Source: CAKSQF01 sp964569225 (GTDB lineage: Bacteria; Bacillota; Clostridia; Oscillospirales; CAG-272). From it: 16,834 nucleotides of DNA. Every line of letters starts with the position of its first letter. The stretch's first letter is position 1. A model generated the notes under the pieces. That model was given only the letters and a program-made list of their open reading frames with translations, was not told the DNA's origin and did not search any database. Shown piece after piece: positions 1 through 6,589 of this stretch. The stretch is taken from positions 1 through 16,834 of the forward strand of contig CAZMTU010000044.1 of assembly GCA_964569225.1 (NCBI GenBank), written 5' to 3'. The position numbers and the translations under genes were made by a program.

Positions 1-1216
1 TGATTGTACTGTTGCCCGTTATTCCAAACAGGATCGGAAAAATTATTTTTACCCGGACCTGCCCAAGGCATATCAGATTTCTCAGTATGATCTGCCCCTT
101 TGTGAGAAAGGCAAGCTGGAAATCGAAACCGAATCAGGCAGCAAGACAGTCAGGATCACCCGTATCCATATTGAGGAGGATGCCGGAAAGCTGATCCATG
201 ACGATAAGTTAGGCACTCTTATTGACTGCAACCGATGCGGTGTACCGCTGATTGAAATTGTATCCGAGCCGGATATTCGCTCAGCGGAGGAGGCGGTGGC
301 GTACTTGAAAAAACTTCGCGCCATTTTTCTGGCGATCGGTATTTCTGACTGTAAAATGAATGAAGGATCGCTGCGCTGCGATGTCAATCTATCTGTGCGA
401 AAAGCGGGCACATCTGCTTTCGGTACCCGCACCGAAATGAAAAATTTGAACTCGTTTGCCTTTATTCAAAAGGCGATTGAGTATGAATATAAACGTCAGG
501 TGGATGAACTTGAAGCGGGAGGCAGTATTACGCAGGAAACGCGCCGTTACGATCAGGTTTCCGGTAAGACATTTGCTATGCGCTCCAAGGAAAACGCTAA
601 TGATTACCGTTATTTTCCAGATCCTGATCTGCTTCCTATCGTTACAAATGAGGAAACGCTGCAAAAAATGAGTGCGGAGATGCCGGAACTGCCTGACGCT
701 CGCAAGGCTCGGTATATGGAAAAGTTAGGGCTTTCCCGTGCTATGGCAGAACGGCTGATTACCGATGCCGATAAAGCGGTTCTGTTTGAAGCCGCTCTTC
801 CGGATTGTCGGTATCCAAGTCTGCTGGCTAATTTGCTGTCCGATTTATCGGAATCTGAGCTGTCAGAGGAAGAGAGCGCGCTTTCGGCCGCTTCGGTCGC
901 TAAGCTGACTGATCTGTTAGGAAATGAAGTGATTAGCGCTTCCACTGCCAAGAAGCTGCTGCGGGATCCCGCATTGTTAAATACCGATCCTGAAGCGCTG
1001 GTGAAGGAACGTGATCTTATGCAGATCAGCGATGAAGAGGTGCTGCTGCCGTGGGTGGAGCAGGCTATTGCCGATTCTTCCAAATCAGTGGATGATTACC
1101 GCGCAGGCAAGGCGTCTGCCGCAATGGCGATCGTGGGCAAGGTTATGTCGCTTTCAGGCGGAAAAGGAAATCCCCGGAAAATTTCGGAGCTTGTGAAAGC
1201 AAAGCTGGCAAAGTAA
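1..1216 (+). CDS. gatB: Aspartyl/glutamyl-tRNA amidotransferase subunit B (3' part)
   Basis: GatB is the tRNA-binding kinase subunit of the cytoplasmic GatCAB complex, which converts Glu-tRNA(Gln) or Asp-tRNA(Asn) to the amidated form. The reading frame is open from base 2, so the gene begins before the window. About 404 codons are present against a usual 475-480 residues, so roughly the first 70 are missing. Seen directly: KNYFYPDLPKAYQISQYDLP near the left edge, then IHIEEDAGKL, IDCNRCGVPLIEIVSEPD and EGSLRCDVNLSVR, all hallmarks of the GatB catalytic domain. The end carries the YqeY-like tail with GKASAAMAIVGKVM and a GGKGNPRKISELVKAKL finish. An internal ATG at 296 opens a shorter frame but is not the true start, because conserved sequence precedes it. 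gatC and gatA are expected upstream, outside the window. No clear terminator follows. Confidence 0.97.
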   Translation, partial: DCTVARYSKQDRKNYFYPDLPKAYQISQYDLPLCEKGKLEIETESGSKTVRITRIHIEEDAGKLIHDDKLGTLIDCNRCGVPLIEIVSEPDIRSAEEAVAYLKKLRAIFLAIGISDCKMNEGSLRCDVNLSVRKAGTSAFGTRTEMKNLNSFAFIQKAIEYEYKRQVDELEAGGSITQETRRYDQVSGKTFAMRSKENANDYRYFPDPDLLPIVTNEETLQKMSAEMPELPDARKARYMEKLGLSRAMAERLITDADKAVLFEAALPDCRYPSLLANLLSDLSESELSEEESALSAASVAKLTDLLGNEVISASTAKKLLRDPALLNTDPEALVKERDLMQISDEEVLLPWVEQAIADSSKSVDDYRAGKASAAMAIVGKVMSLSGGKGNPRKISELVKAKLAK

Positions 1217-1310
1217 ATGCCGCAGGCGCGTTGAAATAAGCAGTGCCGGGTAAACTTTGTTTTGAGGGATAACGTTAGGCAGCCTGTAAAGGGGAAAATT
1301 GAAAAAAGGA

Positions 1311-1339
1311 TTGACACATGAATGCTTTTGTGTTAAAAT
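1311..1339 (+). promoter_or_regulatory. Sigma-A-type promoter of mscS
   Basis: TTGACA at 1311-1316 and TAAAAT at 1334-1339 are separated by exactly 17 bases. The -35 is a perfect consensus and the -10 matches at five of six positions. Transcription would start near 1346, about 30 bases before the mscS ATG. This shows mscS can be expressed independently of gatB. Confidence 0.85.
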
Positions 1340-1376
1340 AAACCTATCTATTAAATTTCGGAGGAAATAACAGAAT

Positions 1377-2183
1377 ATGCAAGCATTTTTGGATTTGGTC
1401 GTTACCTTTGTAACGACTGCCGGCGTTCGGCTGATTATCGGTATCGCATTGCTGCTCATTGGTTGGAAGCTTATCGGCAAATTAACGGAGAAAGTTGTTA
1501 AAACGCATAAAATACAGGCAATTGAGCGAACCGCACAAGTGTTTATCTCTCATTTTATCAACATTGGGCTAAAGCTGCTGCTGATTATCATCTGCATATC
1601 AATTCTTGGGGTAAACATGACCTCTGTAGTCGCTATTCTTACAACGGCCGCGGCTGCAATTGGCTTAGCGCTGCAGGGAGGGCTCTCTAATATTGCCGGC
1701 GGGATTATCATTCTGATCTTCAAGCCCTTTAAAATTGGCGATTTCCTTATCTGTAACGGAAACGAAGGCTGTGTAACAGACATAAACCTGTTTTACACTG
1801 TCATCAAGACCTATGACAACAAGATAGTCAATATTCCAAACGCTACCGTTTCTAATTCCGCTACAGTTAATTTGTCTCAGGAAGAATTTCGTCGGGTGGA
1901 AATCGACATGACGGTGGATTTTGATGCTAACATTGAGGGCATTCAGGCATTATTGAAGCAAATCGCCGTTTCCAATGAGCTGGTGATTTCTGAACCTGCT
2001 CCTGATGCGCCCATTATGGGATATGGCGAAAACGGGATCAATCTTAAGCTGCGTGCTTGGACAAAGAGCAGTGATTATTGGACGGTCTTTTTTGCGCTGA
2101 ATGATTCTATCAGAGTTGGTTTTGAAACGTATGACGTTAAATTCGCGCTGCCAAAGATGGAAGTACATCAGGACAAAAAATAA
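1377..2183 (+). CDS. mscS: Small-conductance mechanosensitive channel, MscS family
   Basis: This 268-residue protein matches the compact MscS architecture. It has three membrane helices (about residues 12-33, 55-77 and 82-115) followed by a cytoplasmic beta and alpha/beta vestibule. The pore helix is recognisable from AAAAIGLALQGGLSNIAGG (91-109), then FKPFKIGDF. The beta domain reads IKTYDNKIVNIPNATVSNS, and the end has the family-typical FALPKMEVH. The channel opens under membrane tension and releases solutes during hypo-osmotic shock; it would act as a heptamer in the cytoplasmic membrane. The ATG is chosen because GGAGG lies 12 bases upstream (1360-1364) and a consensus promoter precedes it. 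A strong terminator follows directly, so the gene is a monocistronic unit. The family assignment is firm; the paralogue type (MscS or YkuT-like) is not resolved. Confidence 0.95.
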   Translation: MQAFLDLVVTFVTTAGVRLIIGIALLLIGWKLIGKLTEKVVKTHKIQAIERTAQVFISHFINIGLKLLLIIICISILGVNMTSVVAILTTAAAAIGLALQGGLSNIAGGIIILIFKPFKIGDFLICNGNEGCVTDINLFYTVIKTYDNKIVNIPNATVSNSATVNLSQEEFRRVEIDMTVDFDANIEGIQALLKQIAVSNELVISEPAPDAPIMGYGENGINLKLRAWTKSSDYWTVFFALNDSIRVGFETYDVKFALPKMEVHQDKK

Positions 2184-2191
2184 AAAGAAAT

Positions 2192-2224
2192 GGGCTGCCG
2201 CAAATGATATTGTTGCGGCAGCCC
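2192..2224. terminator. Bidirectional intrinsic terminator after mscS
   Basis: A perfect 12-bp inverted repeat, arms 2192-2203 and 2213-2224, encloses a 9-base loop. On the minus strand the stem is followed by a U-rich run (complement of 2173-2191), the classical form. On the plus strand the stem is followed by a looser T-rich tail. It can end mscS transcripts and also read-through from the minus-strand acetyltransferase. Confidence 0.85.
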
Positions 2225-2505
2225 CGCTTTATGTTGTTTTGATTTTCAGAAAAACGCCGGATATTAACGAAAATGCTTAAACAGGGGACTGCGTGTACAG
2301 GCAAGTCCCATAAGGAAGGTTTTTTTATGTAAGTTACGGTATAATCAAAAAGGGGGCGCCGTTTTTTATGCCACAAAGCGGTAGTCCTGCGGATTGGATT
2401 TTGATATCAAAATCTATCCCTACAGATATCATCTGTTTCCGTATGATTCGGGCAATAAAAAACCGATGTAAAGAGTTCATATTCCTACAAACTGGGCTTA
2501 AACTT
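2225..2505. other. Intergenic stretch, no supported gene
   Basis: About 280 bases between mscS and the acetyltransferase gene hold no convincing coding sequence. A hairpin forms between GGGACT (2286-2291) and AGTCCC (2304-2309). Plus-strand AAGGAAGG (2312-2319) is followed by an ATG that is immediately stopped by TAA. A lone TATAAT (2340-2345) has no partner -35. Open frames here on both strands resemble no family I recognise and overlap the neighbouring gene. The stretch may be a decayed gene or the long 3' UTR of the acetyltransferase. Confidence 0.5.
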
Positions 2506-3048
2506 TTACTGTTTAGTTGGTCTGTTTCCACATCCTTGGCCATACAGTACCGTTGCTATACAATGCAAAAAAATACGGAATTGGTTTTTATTAAATCCAC
2601 CGTTTGTGATTATTATCTCTTGAACAATGCCATTTAATTTCATCATATAACCTGTTTCTTTATATCCATTTCGCATATAAAAATCTTTTCGCCTCGTTCT
2701 CAATTCTATGTCAGGGACATTTTTGTCGCAAGGTTCAATGGAAATGATAATCTTTTTATCTGGATACTTGTTTTGTATTTTTCGCAATATAGCACTTCCA
2801 TAACCTTTTGATCGAAGTGTTCTATCTACAGCTAAAAACATAACAAACACTATTTTATTGTTATGTGCAAAATATGCAAAACCACACAATGTATCGCCAT
2901 CATAAAAACCTAAAAACTCTGTGTGCCATAATTTAGACATTGCCACCATCATTGGAAATGGTATTCGCTCATTTTTAGGGAAAGAATCGAAATAGATATG
3001 CTTTACATCTGCATTGCTGAGTTTCACTTTTTCGTTTCTAATTTGCAT
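2506..3048 (-). CDS. GNAT-family N-acetyltransferase
   Basis: The 180-residue product has the GCN5-related fold, which transfers an acetyl group from acetyl-CoA to an amine. Motif A is seen as FLAVDRTLRSKGYGSAIL, with the pyrophosphate-binding R79-x-x-G82-x-G84. The later RRKDFYMRNGYKETGY (119-134) is the usual C-terminal acceptor-side signature. The substrate cannot be told from sequence. A GGGGTG element lies upstream of the ATG. The gene is strikingly AT-rich: two sampled 60-base lines (2821 and 2701) contain 15 and 20 G+C, against 33 in a sampled rsmB line (13201). It also sits alone between gene-poor flanks, so recent acquisition is plausible. The last 15-20 residues look atypical and may be a replaced tail. 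Function beyond the fold is unknown. Confidence 0.85.
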   Translation of the reverse strand: MQIRNEKVKLSNADVKHIYFDSFPKNERIPFPMMVAMSKLWHTEFLGFYDGDTLCGFAYFAHNNKIVFVMFLAVDRTLRSKGYGSAILRKIQNKYPDKKIIISIEPCDKNVPDIELRTRRKDFYMRNGYKETGYMMKLNGIVQEIIITNGGFNKNQFRIFLHCIATVLYGQGCGNRPTKQ

Positions 3049-3080
3049 ATATTACACCCCACAAATTTTAAATTGTCTGT

Positions 3081-3089
3081 ATTGTAGCA
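3081..3089 (-). promoter_or_regulatory. Possible extended -10 promoter of the acetyltransferase
   Basis: On the minus strand TGCTACAAT is present: TG at 3088-3089, one base, then TACAAT at 3081-3086. This is an extended -10 element. No good -35 lies at 17 bases, which extended -10 promoters tolerate. It sits about 33 bases upstream of the ATG. Confidence 0.45.
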
Positions 3090-3175
3090 CAAAACTTTCC
3101 CAAACAATTATATTAAAAAGCTTGTGTTTTTTTAATATTTCAGCAGGTTCTTTTATTAACCAGCAAAAAGAAAAT

Positions 3176-3207
3176 ACCGAGAAAAACTTTTTACAGTTCT
3201 TCTCGGT
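3176..3207 (-). terminator. Intrinsic terminator of the dapA-dapB unit
   Basis: ACCGAGAA (3176-3183) pairs with TTCTCGGT (3200-3207). After one mismatch the stem continues for three more pairs to an 8-base loop at 3188-3195. Read on the minus strand, the hairpin is followed by ATTTTCTTTTT (complement of 3165-3175). It lies about 130 bases after the dapB stop and before the acetyltransferase promoter. Confidence 0.7.
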
Positions 3208-3340
3208 GTTCATCTTGCACGGTTGCCCTTGCAATACCCGATAATTCAGTGTTACTTCCTTATCAGGGGTTATCGAACAGCGCGGCCCCCTGTTTTCGAA
3301 CTTTTTAAAATTATTTACGGCTTGCAATTAAGTTTTTTAG
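3208..3340 (-). other. dapB 3' untranslated region with competing inverted repeats
   Basis: No gene is supported between the dapB stop and its terminator. CAGGGG (3264-3269) can pair with CCCCTG (3287-3292). CGAACAG (3275-3281) can instead pair, with a two-base bulge, with CTGTTTTCG (3290-3298). The two pairings share bases and exclude one another. Nothing recognisable is encoded. Confidence 0.35.
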
Positions 3341-4114
3341 TTATATATCCATTTCTTGTACAATATCGTTCATATTATACATCCCCGCCGGCTTACCCAC
3401 CAGATATACGGCGGCGCGGATAGCGCCGTTAGCGAAAACCGATCGAGAAGCGGCACTGTGAGAGATGGTAATCAGTTCATCCGGTCCGCCGAAAATAACG
3501 CTGTGTTCTCCGACAATGGTACCGGCGCGGATAGAATGAATGCCGATTTCATCTTTATCTCTCGTTTTGCGGACTTCATGGCGGTCATAAACATAGCGGG
3601 CGTCGTAGGGAACGGTTTCGGCAAGTGCGTCGGCTATCATTAACGCCGTACCGCTGGGGGCATCCAGCTTGGTGCCATGATGGGCTTCGACAATTTCAAT
3701 ATTGAACTCTTCTCCTAACATAGCAGCCGCTTTTTTGCACAGTTCAATCAGCAGATTAATGCCAACCGACATATTCCGTGAGAAGAAAACGGGAATGACT
3801 GCGGAAGCCTTCCGCATGAGCTCGATTTCTTCCGGCGTATGACCGGTTGTACAGACTACTACAGGCAGACGCTTGTCCACTGCATAGGCAAGCAGTTCAG
3901 GCAAGGCAGAATGATGGGAAAAATCAATAATTACATCGAATGTTTCCTTGACATCGGCAATATGGGTATATACGGGGAAGTTACCGGCGGCATTGCCGGT
4001 AATGTCTACTCCACAGACGATTTCCGCATAGGGATTTTTTTGAAGCAAATCAACCATTGCGCGGCACATTCTGCCGCCGGCGCCGCAAAAAAGGATACGG
4101 GTAGAGGAATTCAT
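3341..4114 (-). CDS. dapB: 4-hydroxy-tetrahydrodipicolinate reductase
   Basis: DapB reduces the DapA product with NAD(P)H to tetrahydrodipicolinate in the diaminopimelate/lysine pathway. The 257 residues are close to the family's length. The N-terminal Rossmann loop reads CGAGGRMC (10-17); family members usually have Gly where Cys17 stands. CTTGHTPEE (88-96) is the second nucleotide-binding signature. The catalytic and substrate motif is complete: EAHHGTKLDAPSGTA, with H145, H146, K149 and the DAPSGT loop (151-156). The end has NGAIRAAVYLVGKPAGMYNM, typical of the C-terminal hinge. AGGAG lies about 8 bases upstream of the ATG. dapA lies immediately upstream on the same strand with a 77-base gap containing a terminator-like hairpin, so the two form one pathway unit with possible differential expression. 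Confidence 0.96.
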   Translation of the reverse strand: MNSSTRILFCGAGGRMCRAMVDLLQKNPYAEIVCGVDITGNAAGNFPVYTHIADVKETFDVIIDFSHHSALPELLAYAVDKRLPVVVCTTGHTPEEIELMRKASAVIPVFFSRNMSVGINLLIELCKKAAAMLGEEFNIEIVEAHHGTKLDAPSGTALMIADALAETVPYDARYVYDRHEVRKTRDKDEIGIHSIRAGTIVGEHSVIFGGPDELITISHSAASRSVFANGAIRAAVYLVGKPAGMYNMNDIVQEMDI

Positions 4115-4150
4115 AATAGATCTCCTTATGTTATGTAAATCATGAAAAAT

Positions 4151-4175
4151 CAGGCGGCGGATAAACCACCGCCTG
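4151..4175 (-). terminator. Terminator-like hairpin between dapA and dapB
   Basis: On the minus strand CAGGCGGTGG, TTTAT and CCGCCGCCTG form a 10-bp stem with one U-G wobble and a 5-base loop, followed by ATTTTT. This is a full intrinsic-terminator layout inside an otherwise co-directional gene pair. GCCT and AGGC at 4171-4182 can form a small alternative hairpin overlapping the stem's first arm. A T-rich tail on the plus side makes a bidirectional role possible. It may cut dapB expression or allow partial read-through. Confidence 0.65.
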
Positions 4176-4191
4176 TATAGGCTTTTTGAAA

Positions 4192-5079
4192 TTAAATCAG
4201 CTTTAGTTCCTTCATAGTGGAGAGCAGTTTTGCTTTATTGGCGTCCTCCATCTCACAGAGAGGCAGTCGAAGCTCTTCCTGACACATCCCCATAGCAGCC
4301 ATAGCGGTTTTAACAGGGATGGGATTTACTTCGGAGAAAAGGGCATTGCAGAAAGCAAGTAGTTTTAACTGCAGCGCCGCGCTTTCCTTGACTTTTCCAT
4401 CAAAATATAACTGGCAGATATCATGCGTTTCTTTAGGCATAGGATTGGCAAGCACAGATATAACCCCTTTTCCACCCAATGAAAGGATGGGAACGATCTG
4501 ATCGTCGTTACCGCTGTATACAGAAAAACTATCGCCGTAATTGGCAATGATCTGCGCAACCTGAGTAATATTGCCGGAAGCTTCCTTGATGGCAACCAGA
4601 TTTTCACAATCCGCAAGTTCTTTATAGACGGGCAGGGTGAGATTACAGCCGGTGCGTGAGGGAACATTATAGAGTATTGCCGGACAGTCTACCGCATCAT
4701 TTACAGCTTTAAAATGACGAACTAAACCTTTGACAGAGGCTTTATTGTAGTAGGGCGTAACCAACAACAGACCGTCGGCACCCGCTGCTGCCGCGTGTTT
4801 GGAAAGCTCAACGGCATACGCTGTATCGTTGCTGCCGGTGCCGGCGATGACCGGTACTCTGCCATGTACTTTTTCAATGGTATATTCAATGCACATCCGA
4901 TGCTCTGTGTCAGACAAGGTGGAGCATTCACCGGTAGTGCCGCAAATCACGATGGCATCGGTATGACCGGCGATTTGAAATTCAATCATGCGGCCGAGGG
5001 CGTCATAGTCGACTGTTCCGTCCCGAAAAGGGGTAACAATTGCGACGGCGCTTCCCGTAAAAATGGTTTTCTTTTTCAT
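4192..5079 (-). CDS. dapA: 4-hydroxy-tetrahydrodipicolinate synthase
   Basis: DapA condenses pyruvate with aspartate semialdehyde, the committed step to diaminopimelate and lysine. The 295-residue TIM-barrel enzyme is of normal length. Seen directly: the pyruvate loop CGTTGE (46-51), TPYYNK (108-113), the active-site tyrosine in LYNVPSRTG (Y137) and the Schiff-base lysine in AIKEASGN (K165), then YSGNDDQ and GGKGVISVLAN. All catalytic residues are in place. The start MKKKTIFTGSAVAIVTPF aligns with family N-termini, and AAGGAA lies upstream. It is the first gene of the dapA-dapB unit. No lysine riboswitch was recognised in the leader. Confidence 0.97.
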   Translation of the reverse strand: MKKKTIFTGSAVAIVTPFRDGTVDYDALGRMIEFQIAGHTDAIVICGTTGECSTLSDTEHRMCIEYTIEKVHGRVPVIAGTGSNDTAYAVELSKHAAAAGADGLLLVTPYYNKASVKGLVRHFKAVNDAVDCPAILYNVPSRTGCNLTLPVYKELADCENLVAIKEASGNITQVAQIIANYGDSFSVYSGNDDQIVPILSLGGKGVISVLANPMPKETHDICQLYFDGKVKESAALQLKLLAFCNALFSEVNPIPVKTAMAAMGMCQEELRLPLCEMEDANKAKLLSTMKELKLI

Positions 5080-5142
5080 AATGGTTGACCGTTCCTTTAT
5101 ATAGACTGGAATTCTATTTTTTTAATAAAAACAGAAAAACGA

Positions 5143-5171
5143 TTGCAAAAAAATGAAATATGCTTTATAAT
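5143..5171 (+). promoter_or_regulatory. Sigma-A-type promoter of queA
   Basis: TTGCAA (5143-5148) and a perfect TATAAT (5166-5171) are separated by 17 bases. The expected start near 5178 leaves a leader of about 125 bases before the queA ATG. TTGCAA is self-complementary and could also serve as a -35 toward dapA. Confidence 0.8.
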
Positions 5172-5189
5172 AGAGAGGATGGATTGAAA

Positions 5190-5249
5190 CGGCGTGTGTT
5201 CCGCCGGACGGCACCCCGTGAAACGGTGCTTTGCCAAGCGGCATTTTTT
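5190..5249 (+). promoter_or_regulatory. Structured queA leader, unassigned cis-regulatory RNA candidate
   Basis: Three consecutive hairpins can be drawn by eye on the plus strand. CGGCG/CGCCG (5190-5194 and 5202-5206) has a 7-base loop. GCACC/GGTGC (5211-5215 and 5225-5229) has a 9-base loop. TGCC/GGCA (5232-5235 and 5240-5243) is followed at once by six T (5244-5249). GCCG (5203-5206) can alternatively pair with CGGC (5239-5242), which would break the last hairpin. The block is much more GC-rich than its AT-rich surroundings and lies between promoter and start codon. It fits no riboswitch consensus I can recall; a roughly 70-nt independent small RNA is the alternative. Confidence 0.45.
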
Positions 5250-5266
5250 CAAATATATGCATTATT

Positions 5267-5295
5267 ATGTTAGCATAAATGAATAGGTTTGTCAA
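5267..5295 (-). promoter_or_regulatory. Candidate promoter of dapA
   Basis: On the minus strand a perfect TTGACA (5290-5295) stands 17 bases from TAACAT (5267-5272), a four-of-six match. Transcription would start near 5260 and run leftward through the GC-rich block at 5190-5249 to dapA, giving a leader of about 180 bases. The -35 overlaps the bases just before the queA ribosome binding site on the other strand. Confidence 0.5.
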
Positions 5296-5304
5296 GGAGT
5301 TTTT

Positions 5305-6369
5305 ATGATTTCAAATATCAAAAGTCAAACAAATCTTACGTTGCACGATTTCTGGTACGATTTACCGGAGGCGCTGATCGCACAGGAACCGTGCCCCCGC
5401 CGCGATGGCTGCCGGCTCATGGTGGCACATCGGTCTGATGGACAGCTTGAACATCGAATTTTCAGGGATGTGACCGAATATTTCCGTCCCGGTGATGTGT
5501 TGGTAATCAATGATTCCAAGGTGATTCCTGCCAGAATGATCGGTCAAAAAGCAGACAGCGGAATAGATATGGAGGTATTGCTGCTGAAGCAGCAATCACT
5601 GGATTGTTGGGAAGCGCTTACCCGTCCCGGACGTCGGGCAAAGGTCGGTACTGTTATTGTATTCGGAAACGGATTGCTGCGTGCAGAGGTAATTGATGTA
5701 GTAGAGGGAGGCAATCGGATTCTACAGTTTACCTACGATCGCGGCGAGGGGGATATATATACTATTCTGGATAAAATAGGGAAAATGCCTTTGCCCCCCT
5801 ATATTACAAAGCCGCTTGCCGATAACAATCAGTATCAGACTGTCTATGCCAGAGAGCGGGGAAGCGCCGCAGCGCCTACCGCCGGCTTACATTTTACCCC
5901 TGAACTGTTAAATCAGATCAAGGAAATGGGGGTAACTATAGCGCCGGTTATGCTGCATGTGGGACTGGGAACTTTTCGTCCGGTGAAAGAGGAACATATT
6001 CAGGATCATCTTATGCACAGTGAATTTTTCACAGTGACAAAGGAGAGCGCCGACGCTATCAATCAGGCGAGGGCAAAGGGCGGTCGGATTATTGCCGTAG
6101 GGACTACCTCCTGTCGGGTGCTGGAAAGCGCTTCGGACGATAACGGTATAGTTCATCCCATGCAGGAGGATACGCAGATTTTCATTTATCCCGGCTACCG
6201 CTTTAAGGCGGTTGATGGACTGATTACCAATTTTCATCTGCCGGAATCTACGCTGCTGATGCTGGTATCCGCTTTTTCTTCCCGAGAATTCATGCTGGAT
6301 GCATATAAGGAAGCTATTCGGGAAAAATATCGCTTCTTTTCCTTTGGCGACGCGATGTTTATCCTGTAA
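5305..6369 (+). CDS. queA: S-adenosylmethionine:tRNA ribosyltransferase-isomerase
   Basis: QueA transfers and isomerises the ribosyl part of SAM onto preQ1 at the wobble position of GUN-anticodon tRNAs, giving epoxyqueuosine in queuosine synthesis. The 354 residues include all family blocks: FWYDLPEALIAQEP (16-29), GDVLVINDSKVIPARM, PLPPYI (162-167), GSAAAPTAGLHFT (186-198) and LHVGLGTFRPV (217-227), then GTTSCRVLES, TNFHLPESTLLMLV and FSFGDAMFIL. The start is well supported by AGGAG five bases upstream. It leaves about ten residues more than usual before the conserved block. The gene stands alone; the usual partner tgt is not in the window. No obvious terminator follows within 220 bases. A structured leader precedes it. 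Confidence 0.97.
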   Translation: MISNIKSQTNLTLHDFWYDLPEALIAQEPCPRRDGCRLMVAHRSDGQLEHRIFRDVTEYFRPGDVLVINDSKVIPARMIGQKADSGIDMEVLLLKQQSLDCWEALTRPGRRAKVGTVIVFGNGLLRAEVIDVVEGGNRILQFTYDRGEGDIYTILDKIGKMPLPPYITKPLADNNQYQTVYARERGSAAAPTAGLHFTPELLNQIKEMGVTIAPVMLHVGLGTFRPVKEEHIQDHLMHSEFFTVTKESADAINQARAKGGRIIAVGTTSCRVLESASDDNGIVHPMQEDTQIFIYPGYRFKAVDGLITNFHLPESTLLMLVSAFSSREFMLDAYKEAIREKYRFFSFGDAMFIL

Positions 6370-6540
6370 GGTCAGCAGATTTAACGGGTAAACAGGGCAG
6401 ATAAAGCTGTGCTACGCTGTTCGAAGCAGCCTGCAAGCATGGCTCGGTTGACAGATTCCGACAATTGTTATAGCTCAGAGAAGCCAATTCCGATATAAGC
6501 GAGAATCAGACAGAATTCCGCATAAATAGGTATATTTTAA

Positions 6541-6583
6541 CCCTTTCAAATGCACACTATAAATGCAACAATAGAAAGGGGGA
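6541..6583 (+). promoter_or_regulatory. Possible RBS-masking hairpin of the small proline-rich gene
   Basis: CCCTTTC (6541-6547) is a perfect complement of GAAAGGG (6574-6580), which overlaps the AAAGGGGGA ribosome binding site of the next gene. The 26-base loop carries two copies of AAATGCA (6548-6554 and 6561-6567). Pairing would hide the site. Candidate -10 elements nearby (TATATT at 6531, TATAAA at 6558) are weak, so whether the left arm is transcribed is uncertain. Confidence 0.35.
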
Positions 6584-6589
6584 TCTTTA

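Noticed and set aside
2368..2637. An 89-codon plus-strand open frame after mscS
   Set aside because: No recognised domain, poor ribosome site spacing, and its second half is antisense to the acetyltransferase gene.
3052..3327. A 91-codon minus-strand open frame between dapB and the acetyltransferase
   Set aside because: It runs through the dapB terminator hairpin and the acetyltransferase promoter, has no good ribosome site and resembles no protein family.
5080..5290. Lysine riboswitch or T-box in the dapA leader
   Set aside because: None of the conserved lysine-riboswitch core or T-box elements (specifier-loop AGUA-like motif, GGGUGGNACCGCG) could be found on the minus strand.
5178..5304. 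Guanidine-II or class I preQ1 riboswitch before queA
   Set aside because: The hairpin loops lack the ACGR tetraloops of guanidine-II, and the preQ1-I pseudoknot consensus is not visible.
6448..6474. TTGACA plus TATAGC as promoter of the proline-rich gene
   Set aside because: The spacer is only 15 bases and the -10 is poor; the predicted leader would also be long, so it was not listed as a feature.
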